NCBI GenBank assembly: GCA_022316685.1
Contig: JAKJHU010000085.1
Span: 2,356,001 to 2,420,000 of the forward strand
Source: Progne subis subis
Taxonomy: Eukaryota > Chordata > Aves > Passeriformes > Hirundinidae
Length of the DNA stretch: 64,000 nucleotides
Direction: 5' to 3'
This document shows positions 1 through 12,500 of this stretch, one piece after another. Position 1 is the stretch's first letter. Each line of letters starts with the position of its first letter. A program made the translations under genes and the position numbers. Below the pieces are notes generated by a model, which saw only the letters and a program-made list of their open reading frames with translations, did no database searches and was not told the origin of the DNA.

Positions 1-162
1 TTAAAAAAAGTCCCAAATAAAAGCTCTGCTCTGGAGAAAGAAGCCTACTTTTTGACTTGTCAAAACTATACATAAATAAAAAAAAAAAAAAAAAAAAATA
101 AAGCTCTTATAAGTATTTTCAAACTTTTCTAAGCTAGAAACAAGCATAACTTTAATTGTTAC

Positions 163-3100
163 CTTCTTGTATTTCTTTTTCAGGTCTGCACATGTTTCTA
201 GTTTGAGTTGTTTCCCAGTATTTGGTCTGTATATCAAAAAAAGCTTCTTTTTAGGATTCACTTCTTTTACCAGAATTGCTGTTTTCTTGTTATTTCTTAT
301 CTGGAAAAAAAAGAAAAAAAAAGATAAACCAAAAACTTCCTAAATTAAAACATGATCAAAGTATCTGCTTAAGTGATTCCATATTGTGTTCTTTACAGAG
401 TAATGAGTGTGTAGTAGCACAAGCAAGGACAGTAATACACCTCTAGAACACAGTAATCCACATTAACCTCACCATAAAGTTTCCTGGTGTAGGTTTAAAT
501 AAGAGCTATTAATTTGGGCTCATATTCCTATCAGAAAATATCCTGAGGAGGTAAAAGGAAGAATTTCATACTCAGCATTAAAAAAAAAAAAACAAAACAA
601 AAACCCTTAAAATTAATTTTAATATAAGACTCAATGTATTTTGCAAAACTGAACAAGTAAGTTTTTCAGTTTAGGCCCCAAAGCCTCTGACCATAATCCA
701 AGAGACAGAAGAATCTCACCTGTAGTGATAAATAAAATCCATCATCTGGACCTGTCTGTTCTGCCCACATCTTTGTTGCTTCATCCCAAGACATTCCTCT
801 CTCCACACTGATCTACAAGAGAGCAGTGCAGAGGTGTTTGAGTGAGAACAGACTTTAAAATATTTACACAGGAACTGAGCACGCTGTAAAAACTTACTGG
901 CAAAGGTTACCAGTTCCTACAGAGATGATACAGTATTGACTTACTGTGTACAGCTCTACATGTCCAGAGGTAGAATATCCAGGAGTTAAAAACTTCTTAA
1001 CATCTGCCTTCCTCACTTTCTCATCCCCAGAGCCCAGATCTGAAAAGGAAAGCAGAGTTTCATTCTGTTGCTCTGTTCTCACTGAAGTTCAAGAGCACTG
1101 TGAAATGATTTACTCACCTAAGATGCCCATGTCGTATCTTCCATTCTTTTTAGCATTCTGAATAACTGCATTTAACGTGTCAGAGAAGTACTGGAACAAA
1201 GCATTCTGCTGATGGACTTCCATGCCAAGAATTCGATTCAGAAATTTCCCTATATTGTTGTAATCTTTAAAAAAAAAAAATAATACATGTATTAGGTCAA
1301 AGATTAAGTCTGGTAACCACAAGCCCTCAATCAGCATTCAAAGACTTTTACAAACACCATTTAAATAATAGTCTTTCAGAATGCAGAAAACATTAAGTTC
1401 TTCAAAAAAGGGCACTTTTCAGGTAGTTCCAGGTTCAGTTCTGCTGCTGGGAATCCCCTGTCATGACATAAAATGTTCCCAGGGACACTGTACAGATACA
1501 CTGAACACCCAGGTACCTTTATCAAGCGTCAGGATTCCAGATCTGTCTTCTACATTTATCAAGCCCACGCCAATCAATCCCTGACGAACATCTAGGAAAG
1601 ATAAAAGTTAAATCGTAGCTGCTCTGCCATCTAAAAATAACCCAGTGAAGTAACAGCTTGTTTAGCCATAGGATCCAGTTCCAAAGCCTCTGACAGCCCT
1701 CACTTCCCATTACTTGCAGTTTCTACCCAATACATCAATAAGAAAGACACAGCTTTGCCTTCTGTCCCTGCAGGAAGGGCAGGCAGGGAAAGCACCAATG
1801 GCACCGTGCATGAGAGCGGCTCCGATAGGTAATGAATGGGAAAATGAGGATAAAACTCCGTTTATAGTACACTGGCCAAGCAGATACAGAACATTCCTTA
1901 CACTGAGAGCTCACGGATCAGGTTTCATGTGTGAACTTCAACATTCAAGCAAAGTGCACAGACTCTCACTGAGCGTTTACTCCATTCTGTCTCAGCTGAT
2001 CATTTTAAATTCTAACAAACTTCTACAACTCCAATAGCATTTCCATTTTCTGAATACTGGAGAAGGATCAAAAGGCAGCTACCACAACCAGTGCATTATC
2101 TTACCTTTGAAGAAGTCTCCAGGAAAATCAGGAGGAGGTGAGACCATCGGGGAGTCCAAGTTCACAATGGATTTCATAACAATCTCCAGAGCATTTCTGC
2201 CATACTGTGCAAGAAAAAAAAGTTGCTCTATCAATGCCATCCAGTGTTTGTGCCTCAGCCCCAGTGGTTTAACAGGTATTTATAATTCACAATAAAAGCT
2301 GGTATTTATAATTCACAATAAAAGCTTTTCTCTGCAGTAGTGAAGGGAATTGTTTCTCTTTTGCGTAGTGTAGTTTATAACTGAAAACAGCCCAGTCTTC
2401 ATTTTTTAATTAGAATTGACAAATTAATCTTTCATTGTGGCTTAAAGGACACATACCATTTACTTAAGACTTTGTTTGTTTGCAAGAGCAGAAAAGTGAT
2501 TTATACACGGGTGTTCCACAGGGCTTCACAAACAGAATTATGGGTTACAGAAAGAGGCCTTCCATCAGAAAATGATACAGTTAAAGGTGAGGGATGGAGA
2601 GGAACCTTCCCCAAGAGGTCATTTGTGGAATAAGCACCACAGCACCAGTCCTCCAACAGAAACAGCATTGTTACCTTGTTGTCAAAATTGAACCTGCTGA
2701 GGTCTCGAGTTTCTGTGGCCCGTCTGTCCCCGTGGGTGAGCGCTCCCTGTTAAGACACATCATTGTCATGGAATACAACTTGTAACAAAAAGAAATCTAA
2801 AGTTGCATTTTCCCAAAGGAAGGATCAGACCTCTGGAAACATCTTACCAAACTCTCCAGTCTTTTTGCAACTATAGATGCAAATCTTTGCTCTCCTGCCA
2901 GTTCAGAAATGAGGAACACATACTCTGGAGCAGTCACTTGGTTGGATCTATGAGTTCTTCCTGGATAATTAAGTAGAAGGATGTATATTAGATAAACTTT
3001 ACTTCACTGAATATTTCTAATAAAATATGAACTGTGACTAGCAAGGGAAAAAGGTAGACCTTATTCCTTCTTAAAATTATTTTCTGTGGTAATACAGGTA

Positions 3101-3502
3101 GAAGGTAGCACAGAGATACTTTAAAGTTGTGGCAACTTCTATAAAGACACTTCATACACGAATGAAACTCCAAAGCTGCAGCCTAGGCTTGTTTAGCCTA
3201 GGTTTCTTTCCAAGTTTTCAAGACAATTAGCAATGACCACAGATGAAGCTGATTCTGTTCCCAGGTACAAGAGGAGGTTGCCTACTCAATCTGATTTTCC
3301 ACCTTAGCAGGAATTTCAGTTCCTCTGCCCGAGTCTCTGGGTAGGGGCACGCAGCGAGGGATTTACCGAACTGCTGGATGGCTCTGTCCGCGCTCCACGG
3401 CAGCTCCAGGGTCATGTGAACCCTCCGCCGCTGGTTCTTGGCCCTGCGGTCTGCTTGCAGTGAGATACCAGAGCTGGCAGCCTCTGAGATGATGGCAATG
3501 TT
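163..3502 (-). CDS. SBNO1: SBNO1 exons for helicase lobe 2 and C-terminal region (incomplete)
   Basis: Exons in transcript order: 3502-3367, 2960-2848, 2746-2675, 2204-2105, 1591-1517, 1264-1118, 1039-945, 812-720 and 300-163. The first two encode [19 protein letters not shown] and [20 protein letters not shown], the motif V/VI region of lobe 2. Later exons encode [62 protein letters not shown] and [27 protein letters not shown]. The last exon in view ends KKKYKK at 163 with a GTAACA donor. The remaining exons and the stop codon lie left of base 1. Confidence 0.95.
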
Positions 3503-6500
3503 CTTTGATTGAGAAGAGAGTTTTTGTTAGTTAGCAATAAATCAAGATCAAGCTTCAGTTAAAAAAAAAAAAAAAAAAATCTCCTTTTACAACTATTATC
3601 AAACCGGGTCTGGAATGGTTTCACTGTTACTCACAAGGCAGAGGGAGGACAGCAAAGGTGTGGCTTTCTGTGTCAGAGTCAGAAATGCTAATGAACTGCT
3701 CTGAGTGAAAGGAGGGGGTTTTGCTTTACTTTTCAACAACAGTTCCCTGTGCAAACAAAGACTTGCCATCCCAAAGGACAGGTCTCCCTGACACCAGTCT
3801 GAACTTCAGAAGGAAACGGAGAGGGACACAGACTTGCTCCAATAGCAAAGCACAGGAAAGACAAAATGCTGCTGCTAATGCTGTACAAGGAAGAGGATCC
3901 AGCCATTGCAGGGCTGAATGCATTTGCCCTGAAAGAATGTGAATGTTTGGACTGTGCACAAGTGACAGGAACCCGAGTCTTTACCCTCAAGTGTCACAAG
4001 GGACCACACAAGTTCCAAGCACGGTGACATTTACTCCATTTGCCCTCTTGTGGCAGCACGGCCCAAGTGAACCACTGGGAAGAACTTTCCCCCTCCTCTT
4101 TTATCAGATACAATTCTACCATTATTCAGGTCAGGATTTTCTCTCAGATTGCAATATAAAGGGCAGAAACCACCACCCCTCCCACTGTTACTTCTCAACC
4201 CTTGCTAAGGTTAACAGGCCCCACCTTTCCCCTTCACCCCTCACAGTAAGTTTTCATACAGTGGTCTTCCTCATTTCCCAGTTTAATTATTTCCTCTTGG
4301 AAGGGGAGGTGCACAGTGACCCACTGTGAATCAATGAATCAAAGACATGAATCACAAATCTGCCTTTTAAACACATTGTTTTACAAAATCAGCTTAAAGG
4401 TGCCAGCTTTCAGTTTGGCACACGGGTGCACACCAAGCACAGGCCTCTGAGGTCACCCAAACTACAGCCTGACCCTTGAACACAATGGATGCTGAACACA
4501 CTGGTTTGTAAAACAAAACAGCAGTGAACTGAAAGTGCTTCTTTACTAGTACTCACAGTCCTTGCAAGCCACTGGTGAATAGCTTAGAGTTACTGTGGCA
4601 TCTATCCCCTCAAGGATTACCTTATCTCCATCCATGAACCGCTGCTTTTCTGTGATGTTCAGGATTTCAACGGGCACGTCGAGTTCAGACCTTGACTCGT
4701 AGGAGATGCTGCCATCGTCATTGCTCACCACTCTCCCTTTGCGGCCTGTCATCTTGGGAAGGGAACACAGGCTCAGTGTGGCAGCACCAAAAACTCCAAG
4801 CACTATCATTTATCCCTATACCCACATTAAAATGCTCATTGGGAAGGGAACACAGGCTCAGTGTGGCAGCACCAAAACCACTAAAAGCTCCAAGCAATAT
4901 CATTTATCCCTGTACCCACACTAAAATGCTCAGGAATTTACTCCAAATGCAAAACTACATTAGAGAACCTGGGTTATTTTTTGGGCTGATGCCATTATCT
5001 GCTATGAGGAACATGACAGAGCAAATCTGTGTAGAAATAATGTTGTATTATGCTACTGTTCATAAGGGATTTACCAGCAGCACTAAGAAAATAAACTAAA
5101 CAGACAGCTTAGGCTGCCACTGATTTTAACAGGGTCTTTTAAATCACACTGATGCTGCTACTTGATGGAGACAGGTAGCTTAAAGACATGTTTCTGAAGT
5201 TATTGAGAGATTAATTAATCAGGCTTTTCATTAACACATAAAGGTTCTTAATCTCCACTGCCTTGGAGGATGAACTAAAGCTCCTGCCTATTTAATACAC
5301 ACCCAAAGCAAACTTGACTACAGTCAGTCAGAGAAACAGATCACAGGAAAGCAAAAGAGAAACTGGAGTGATTTACCCAGCTAGAAACTATCAAATGTCA
5401 GAAACAACAATGTTCACCCACTCAGAGCTCCCCCTGTATTCTAACACAATCCCCAAGTTTCTCTTTCATTTTGAGGCATTAGCAGAGTAACCTCTGCTCT
5501 CATTCCTGAGATCACTGTCTAAAACTGATTAACCTCTTTAAAAACATACTTTTTTTTTTCTCTATGTGAACACCAGCCTACCTCTGCAACATTTTCAGGA
5601 CCACCCAGTTCATCTATAAGCTCATCCAGTGTATTAGGTGGAAGATCTTCAGCCAGCTTTTCCAGTTTATCCAGCAGTTCTTTTTTCATTTGTTGGGCCC
5701 TTTCAACAGCATCCTGACTCGTTACAAAGCTGCTGTTTGTGTTACTGTTTGCTGAAAGTTAAGAAAGACTCTTTGAGATTTAGAATTTTATTGCTTAACT
5801 GCTAGGAAATGAATCAACATCAAAGCAAGTTGTTCTTACCAGACGTGTTGGTACTAGAAGTGGTGGTTCCAACAGTGGAAGTGAAACAGCTGGGTCGTTT
5901 GGATCCCAGACCAGAGGCTAGTAAGGCACTTTGAATAGAATCTGGGTCTATGCTTTTCTTCTTTTTCTTTTCTTTATTTTTTTTATGCTCTTTTCTAATC
6001 AGCCAGGGATCTGAAGTTAAATAAAAGTTTCAAACATTTACTAAGCAACCATCCACCCCTTAGAAACAAATACATTCTTCACTGCATAAAGTGACTTACT
6101 AAAGTCTGAATTCCAGTGTACAAAAATCTAACTGAAGTTTCACGTTTTACTAATTGCATTAACTAAACAACATTCTTATTAAACACTTATCTGTGGCTCA
6201 CTGAAATGTCTGGGAAGACTTTCTGCTCACTCTGCAAATACAGCTACTTGCTTGATGAAACACTTAGACTGTCTTACCATCTTCATCATCCTCACTGGAT
6301 TCATCTCTGAACGGGTTGAAGTCATCATCGTCTCCAGAACTCAAAAATTTAGAGCTCTCATTGTCACTTTCTTCATTGTCTGAAGCATCAGACTCACTTT
6401 CGCTCTCATCAGAGCTGCTCCCTGCAAGGCCACCTGTTTTGCGGGCTTTTTTGGCTTCTCTGCTTATTTCTTCACCTAATTCCATCATCCCAGAAGAAAA

Positions 6501-9500
6501 AGAAGTTAGTTTAAACCTTGTAATCTACACACTTAAGGTCTGTTTTCCGATACAAACTGGAAAAATATTCAACTTTTGAAAACAGAACTATTTAAGAGAA
6601 TCTAAGTTTTAAGCGAGACCTCCCTCCCATGATCACCTGCTTTTAAGATAACCAGTTTGGGAAGGGGGGTATTAGGCTTCTCTTCATTGAACCTCAAGAT
6701 AAAGAAAGTTACTTGAGTGACTACGTCAGGAAGTGGTCTGACACAGGCAAGGCATTTTGGGACATGGTTCCACAGCAGATCAACCCAATTTTGAGCAAAA
6801 TTAACTAAAGTGTACAGGCTATATCGCTTCAGCAGCAATATAACATCTATTAATGGCAATCTCTAACAACAGCTCTAAGAGAGCTCTGCAATACATTCTC
6901 TTTCATGGGTGACTGTACAGATATTCCCTTTTCCCCCCCAAAGTTCACTCTCAGGCAGCTCTGAAGTTGCCATTTTCACTGTGGCATCAGTGGAGGAATC
7001 TGAGTGTTACCTTTTCGTTTCTTTACTTTGTTCTCCTTGCAAGGGCTGTCTCGGGGTGAATTGTTATTACTTTGAGCAGTCAGGTCAATTCCCAACAAGC
7101 TAAACAGCTTCTTCCTGTCGGGAGCTGGAAAGTGCTTTTCAATAAGAGACTGGAATACTCCTCTGTTTAAGAAAAAAAGGGTTGTTCAGTGGAATTTGCA
7201 TTTATTTAAAGTACAAACCTGTAACATTTAACAGCTTGACTTCTCTGAAGAATGATTCCTTGTGAGTGCAGTTGGACACTCTGTATTATGACCCACATTA
7301 CTGTATTTGTCACCTTCTTAAAGGTAGGAGACATTTCTTTTACAGCACTGTTATAACTTGTTAAATTTGTTTTTGGTAACAAGTGGCATTGCTGCTGCCA
7401 TTTTTTTATTGCTCAATTTAAGTAAAAGATGAAGTTAATGCATTAAGATCTTCAGCAAGGCAGCCCTGGGATTGGCCCTGGTCCATCTGATCAAAGCGGA
7501 AGTCATGGTCTGTAACTTGCTCTGGTATAAATGCAGCGCACACTTGGCAGGTCTCCCCATCCTCCCAATTTGAGGGGAACAGTACTTGCTGTTCACACCT
7601 GAAAACATCAGTTTGGAATGCCAGGAGAAGCAGGAGCTAACCACTGCCTCACCTGAGCAGTGCTGCCACTGTTCTTCAGTGAAGAACAGCAGCACTAAAG
7701 GATTCCCAACCTCCTGTTCGCTGATGCACATTTGACACACGGAAGGACAAAGGACTACACACACACACACACAGGTGGATGAAGGTTAGTTTTGTAAAGA
7801 ACACTTTTAAAATTCAGTCTTACTTTGCTGTAGAAACAAAGTCATTGAGCTCCCCACCACCTTCCTCCAAAGCTTCCAATGTTCTTGCTTCTCCTGTCGA
7901 CTGCAGGCCAATGACAACGCACTGAAGGACAAAGGAATAGCAGACACCGTCACTATGACTGAGCTCTAAGTTTATTTTACCTGAATTTTTGTACACTAGA
8001 TACCATCAAGTACAAAAGCATGCTCCTAACTATGGCTGAAAACATTTGTATTATATATATATAAAATTTAATCTAATAGGTTTACATTTCAGACATATGT
8101 TTAAAAATAAGTCTCAAACTTACTTTGCCATTCTTGATTTCTTCCCGGGCCAGCTGCACCACTCTCTTCACCTTAGAGGCTATGCAAAGGTACTTGAAGA
8201 ACCTCTGGTGAGCTGACCAGAACTGACCCCACATGGATTTTTTCATGCGCTGCTCTGCATCGATGAGATCGGCCGCTTGCTGAAACCTCTCTCGAGCACT
8301 GACCCACTAAACAAGAAAAGGAGAATTCAAATTTCAACCAACTGCAATCTCTCAGAGCTCAACAGAGAAAGCAAATTTAAAAAGGGGTTCTTACCAGTTT
8401 CACAGATTTATTGTACATTTTAACATATTCCTGTGAGAGCAGAACTTCGTCGATTTTGAAAGTTACACCTGAAAAACTCAACTGTCTGGCTATGTACATT
8501 CCTCTCAGCTTCATATCCATAGCAACTATTTCCATGGCACCAACACCTCTAAAAGGAACAATTTAAGTCCATATTAGAATTTTAAAGAGCAAGGATTTGT
8601 TAAAAAACGCCTCAAAGCACAATCCCAAGTACTTTAGAAAAAAGCAGCTTATAAAGGTGAAGGAACATTTTTATTCATTTTTGAAATAATTTGAAATTTA
8701 GTTTTTACATAAAATTGTATCCCTGCCTTGTAAATATTAAGTGTATTCCAAGGCGTAAAACTCAAGTTACTTTTTTTCCCAAATGGCCTAGAATGGATTA
8801 GGAGACCGTAACTTATAAATTGTAACTGGATAATAATGTTGGTCCAAATATTAGCAAATTCTTGTATTCTAATTATATAAACTGCTGATGATTTAAAATG
8901 ACACAAACCATTTTAAGTTATTCAGATTTATGCTGATATGAAAATTATTTAATTAGTAAGTAACTTCAGTTCTCTTCAACAGCAAAACACCTGGAGAGCA
9001 CAGAAGTCACCTGCAAAACAGCTGACAGGCATGGGGCTCCAACTTCATCATTGCTGATCTGATATGCACTCAGCAGTGAAGTGAGGCTACACTTGCAGAG
9101 TCCAGGAAAAACACACCTCGTGTAGATGGTAAATAAGATGCATCCTGAGCCCTACTGTGGCATTCTGAAGAGTTCCAAATCCTTTTTGAGCAGGCAAAGC
9201 AAGATGTTCACCCACCATAGAACGCGGCAGCAGCGTTTTCTACTGACCCCTCACATTTAGTAGAATTAGTATGTTCTGAAACACCAAGTACCTCGTAACA
9301 GCACAAAGAATTTCCCTGAACTGGGTTCTTATGCCAGTAAGCACAAGATTTCCTCCTGTTAAATTGCCTAAGATGAATGCATAAACATTAGAGGCCTTCT
9401 ACAAATAGTGAGCCATTAACTACGCTGAGCATACTCACTACAATACAGGCTGCTTTCACGGGGAGCAGCAAAGTATTTTGCTTTCCTGACACCCACATTT

Positions 9501-12500
9501 TTGAGAGGCCTCTTTTCCCAGAAAGCTTTTAAAGCTCTCAAAATTTTCTGCGAAAAGAAAACATCATATTTTTCACCACTTATGATAAATTACATTCCTG
9601 CTAGATTTAGAAGCCAGAGTTCTTAGAGTGACAGGACATGTTTGCAAAGGACAAGAGAGTGAATACCAGGAACTGGGGAGCATAGTCAGCCACAACCCTG
9701 TGCATTCTTGCCTGCAGGTTTTTTGAAATTTTACCTTCTTTCAACAGCCTGAATAAAGTCACTGAATTCCCTAAATGGAGTTCCTTCACCCCATATTCCA
9801 AGGCGGTTCATGTAGGCCATGTTTCTTGGCTCAGATGCACCTAAAAAGAGAAACATCAATCTGTACCAGTGCCAGCAAAACCATCCAGAGACACTTCATA
9901 GAAAGCCAGCAGTACATACCTGTGGCACTGGCATAAACAACCCTGGCTTTCGGAAGTTTATTTTGAAGTTCCAATACAGCCAGACCTGTTTTTGTTGGTT
10001 TTGATGAACCAACAGGACACAGATTCTTTGCCTTATGACACTCGTCAAATACGATCTGAACCGTAATTAAGGAAAAGCTTTGTCCCTTTAATTTACAGAA
10101 TGAGGCAAGAAAATCTACTGCTTACAACAGTGGGCAGGAGAAATTGTAAACTCAAGACACTGGTCATTTTACTAAAAACCTTGGAAAAAATACTAAGTAT
10201 TTAAGAACAAAATTGCCAACACTTGAGTTCTTGAAAATACTGGTGCTACTCCAAGTGTATATTTAAGTCTGTAAAAAATATCAGTGTAAACTTAAGGTTC
10301 TTAAGGATAATAGGTTAATTTTATAGGTTTGATATAGAAAAAAACCAGAAACCTCACTCTTGTACCAGAGTTGTGTGGTACCAGGTTGATGGCAATGTTT
10401 GGCACCAAGTTTGTAAAACTGCAAGTGTAATGTCAGAGCATGCACGCAACTGCCATTACAAATAAAGAATACATTAAAATCTATAAAGATATAAGTTTAA
10501 ACAGCAATTTGCTTATAATCAAATGACCTCCAGAAAAAGGATACAACTCCATCAAAGTCTTCACCACACCAGTGAAGAAGCTGCTTTAATCTGGTTTTGT
10601 ATTTACCACCAGACTGACTTTCGCCAATGAGAGAAGAATAGGTAGCAAAGATGACACCTTTCTTCACACTTCCATTATGTTTGGAAGAAATCTTCCCATA
10701 CTTGAACTGCAATAAATAAAAAGTTACAGAATTTAATCAAGAGAGACCCCTCCTCAATCCCACCTAGCAGATGATGAAGGGATGCTGGTGGTCTCAAAGG
10801 TGTGAACACTTGGAGCCACCCACAACCCCACATCATGATCAGGGCACAGCTGATGGCAATGTGGTTAAGGGGTTATACAGGGCTTACTCAAATATGACTT
10901 AAGGCAGGTTAAATCTGAGGCTTCAAAAGCTGAGCGGCCACATTCTTTGGCTACATGGTGTCCTTCGTTTAAATACAATTGAGATTTTAGTTTCAATGTA
11001 TCCCTTCGAGGGCCAATACCTCAAGTGCATTTACAGCTGCTGTCATAAATTATGATTTTTAAAAGCCTTATTTTAGAAACTAGGAATTCACAAAGCAAAA
11101 ATACCAACTTAAACCAAACTTTTAAGTTCAGTTAATTCAACCAGTAACCATTCTTTACAATTTAAGCAGCAAATTCAGAGCAGAGGCAGTGTGTCTCCAA
11201 AAATAACTGCATACACCACTGCTGCTTTAATAAATCACTTGAGCAAGTCTATTTTTCAAGTATTACAGATAAAATGAATTACATATAAAATGTGCACTGA
11301 GAGACAGAAAGGAAAAAATTTAAATGCTACAAAGCTTTAAAGATGCAAAGGATATTTCAACTTCTAGAAAATACTCTACTAGTAGTGTCAGTAGCGGCTT
11401 GAAGTTTTTTTTTTTTAAGCACACATGCTAAGACTTAGTCCTACAAGGGGCCTATTTACATGATTAACTTAAAGCTCTGTGTGGTTCTATGTAAGATTTA
11501 GGCCTGTCAGACAAGACCTAGACAGCAAATTTATTGAAATTAGTACATTCTTGCTCTTAAAACAGTCAACATGCACAACTCGTCACACAAGCGTACCTAA
11601 AGGTTTGCCTCAACTGTACATAGTAAAAAGTTTCCACACCTTATTTAATGAATGCACCAATATGTTTTTTGCTCCAATATCTCTCAAATCTCTTTCAGCA
11701 TCGTATTTCAGATCGTTTGACACGCTAAACCTGAAGATACAAAACAAAACATACTCTGTAAGTCGCAGCAGGTCAAAAGGCAGTTGCTAGAACATTTGTC
11801 AGAAGACAGATGACCCTGAATTTAACTCATAGAGTCACTGGAGTGTCTGCTCTAACAAATCCTGACACTTACCAGACTGCTCTTTTTCTGCCTAACAAGT
11901 AATTTTCATAGATTATTCCAGCTATGGTCCTTCCTTTTCCTACACCAGCACCATCACCTATCAAGAATCCAGCTCTGTCTCCATTGGGCAGGAATGTTTC
12001 ATGTTGCTGTAGGAGAAAGAACAAAAAACTTGTACCCATTCTCCAGAACACATCACAGGGGATTGTCAGAAAAGAGCAAACATAAGAAACATCCTATTGG
12101 AGCAGACCAGTGGTCCAAACAAACTCCTGGAAGCAGGAAGAGGGGATTTTATTTAGGGACAGCACAGCACCCCAACTGTGTCGTGTGATCCATTCTCCTC
12201 TTTCTTCCCTCAGCACCCAGAACTGCTCTAGACATCTGTCCAGTATTTTGTGCCTTTTCCTAACCCACTGACAGGCACCTGCACAGCCTTTGGTAGCAGC
12301 AAGACCCAGACATCCACAGCTTGTGGAATGCAGTATTCAGAATCTATCCATTTTAAACCAGCCTCCTGTCACTGTCACCAGGTTCTGCTTTGCTCTTGGT
12401 TTTGTGTGATATCACTCACTTCTGGATTATCTTAACCCTGATTTCATTCCCATTCCTTTCCTCTCCAGCCCCAGCTGTCCCAGTGTCATTTCATGAGGCA

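Noticed and set aside
8547..8550. Tandem AGAG acceptor choice at the SBNO1 exon starting 8548
   Set aside because: Only the first AG (exon from 8548) completes the second Arg of AVERR and keeps RGVGAME in frame. The other would shift it.
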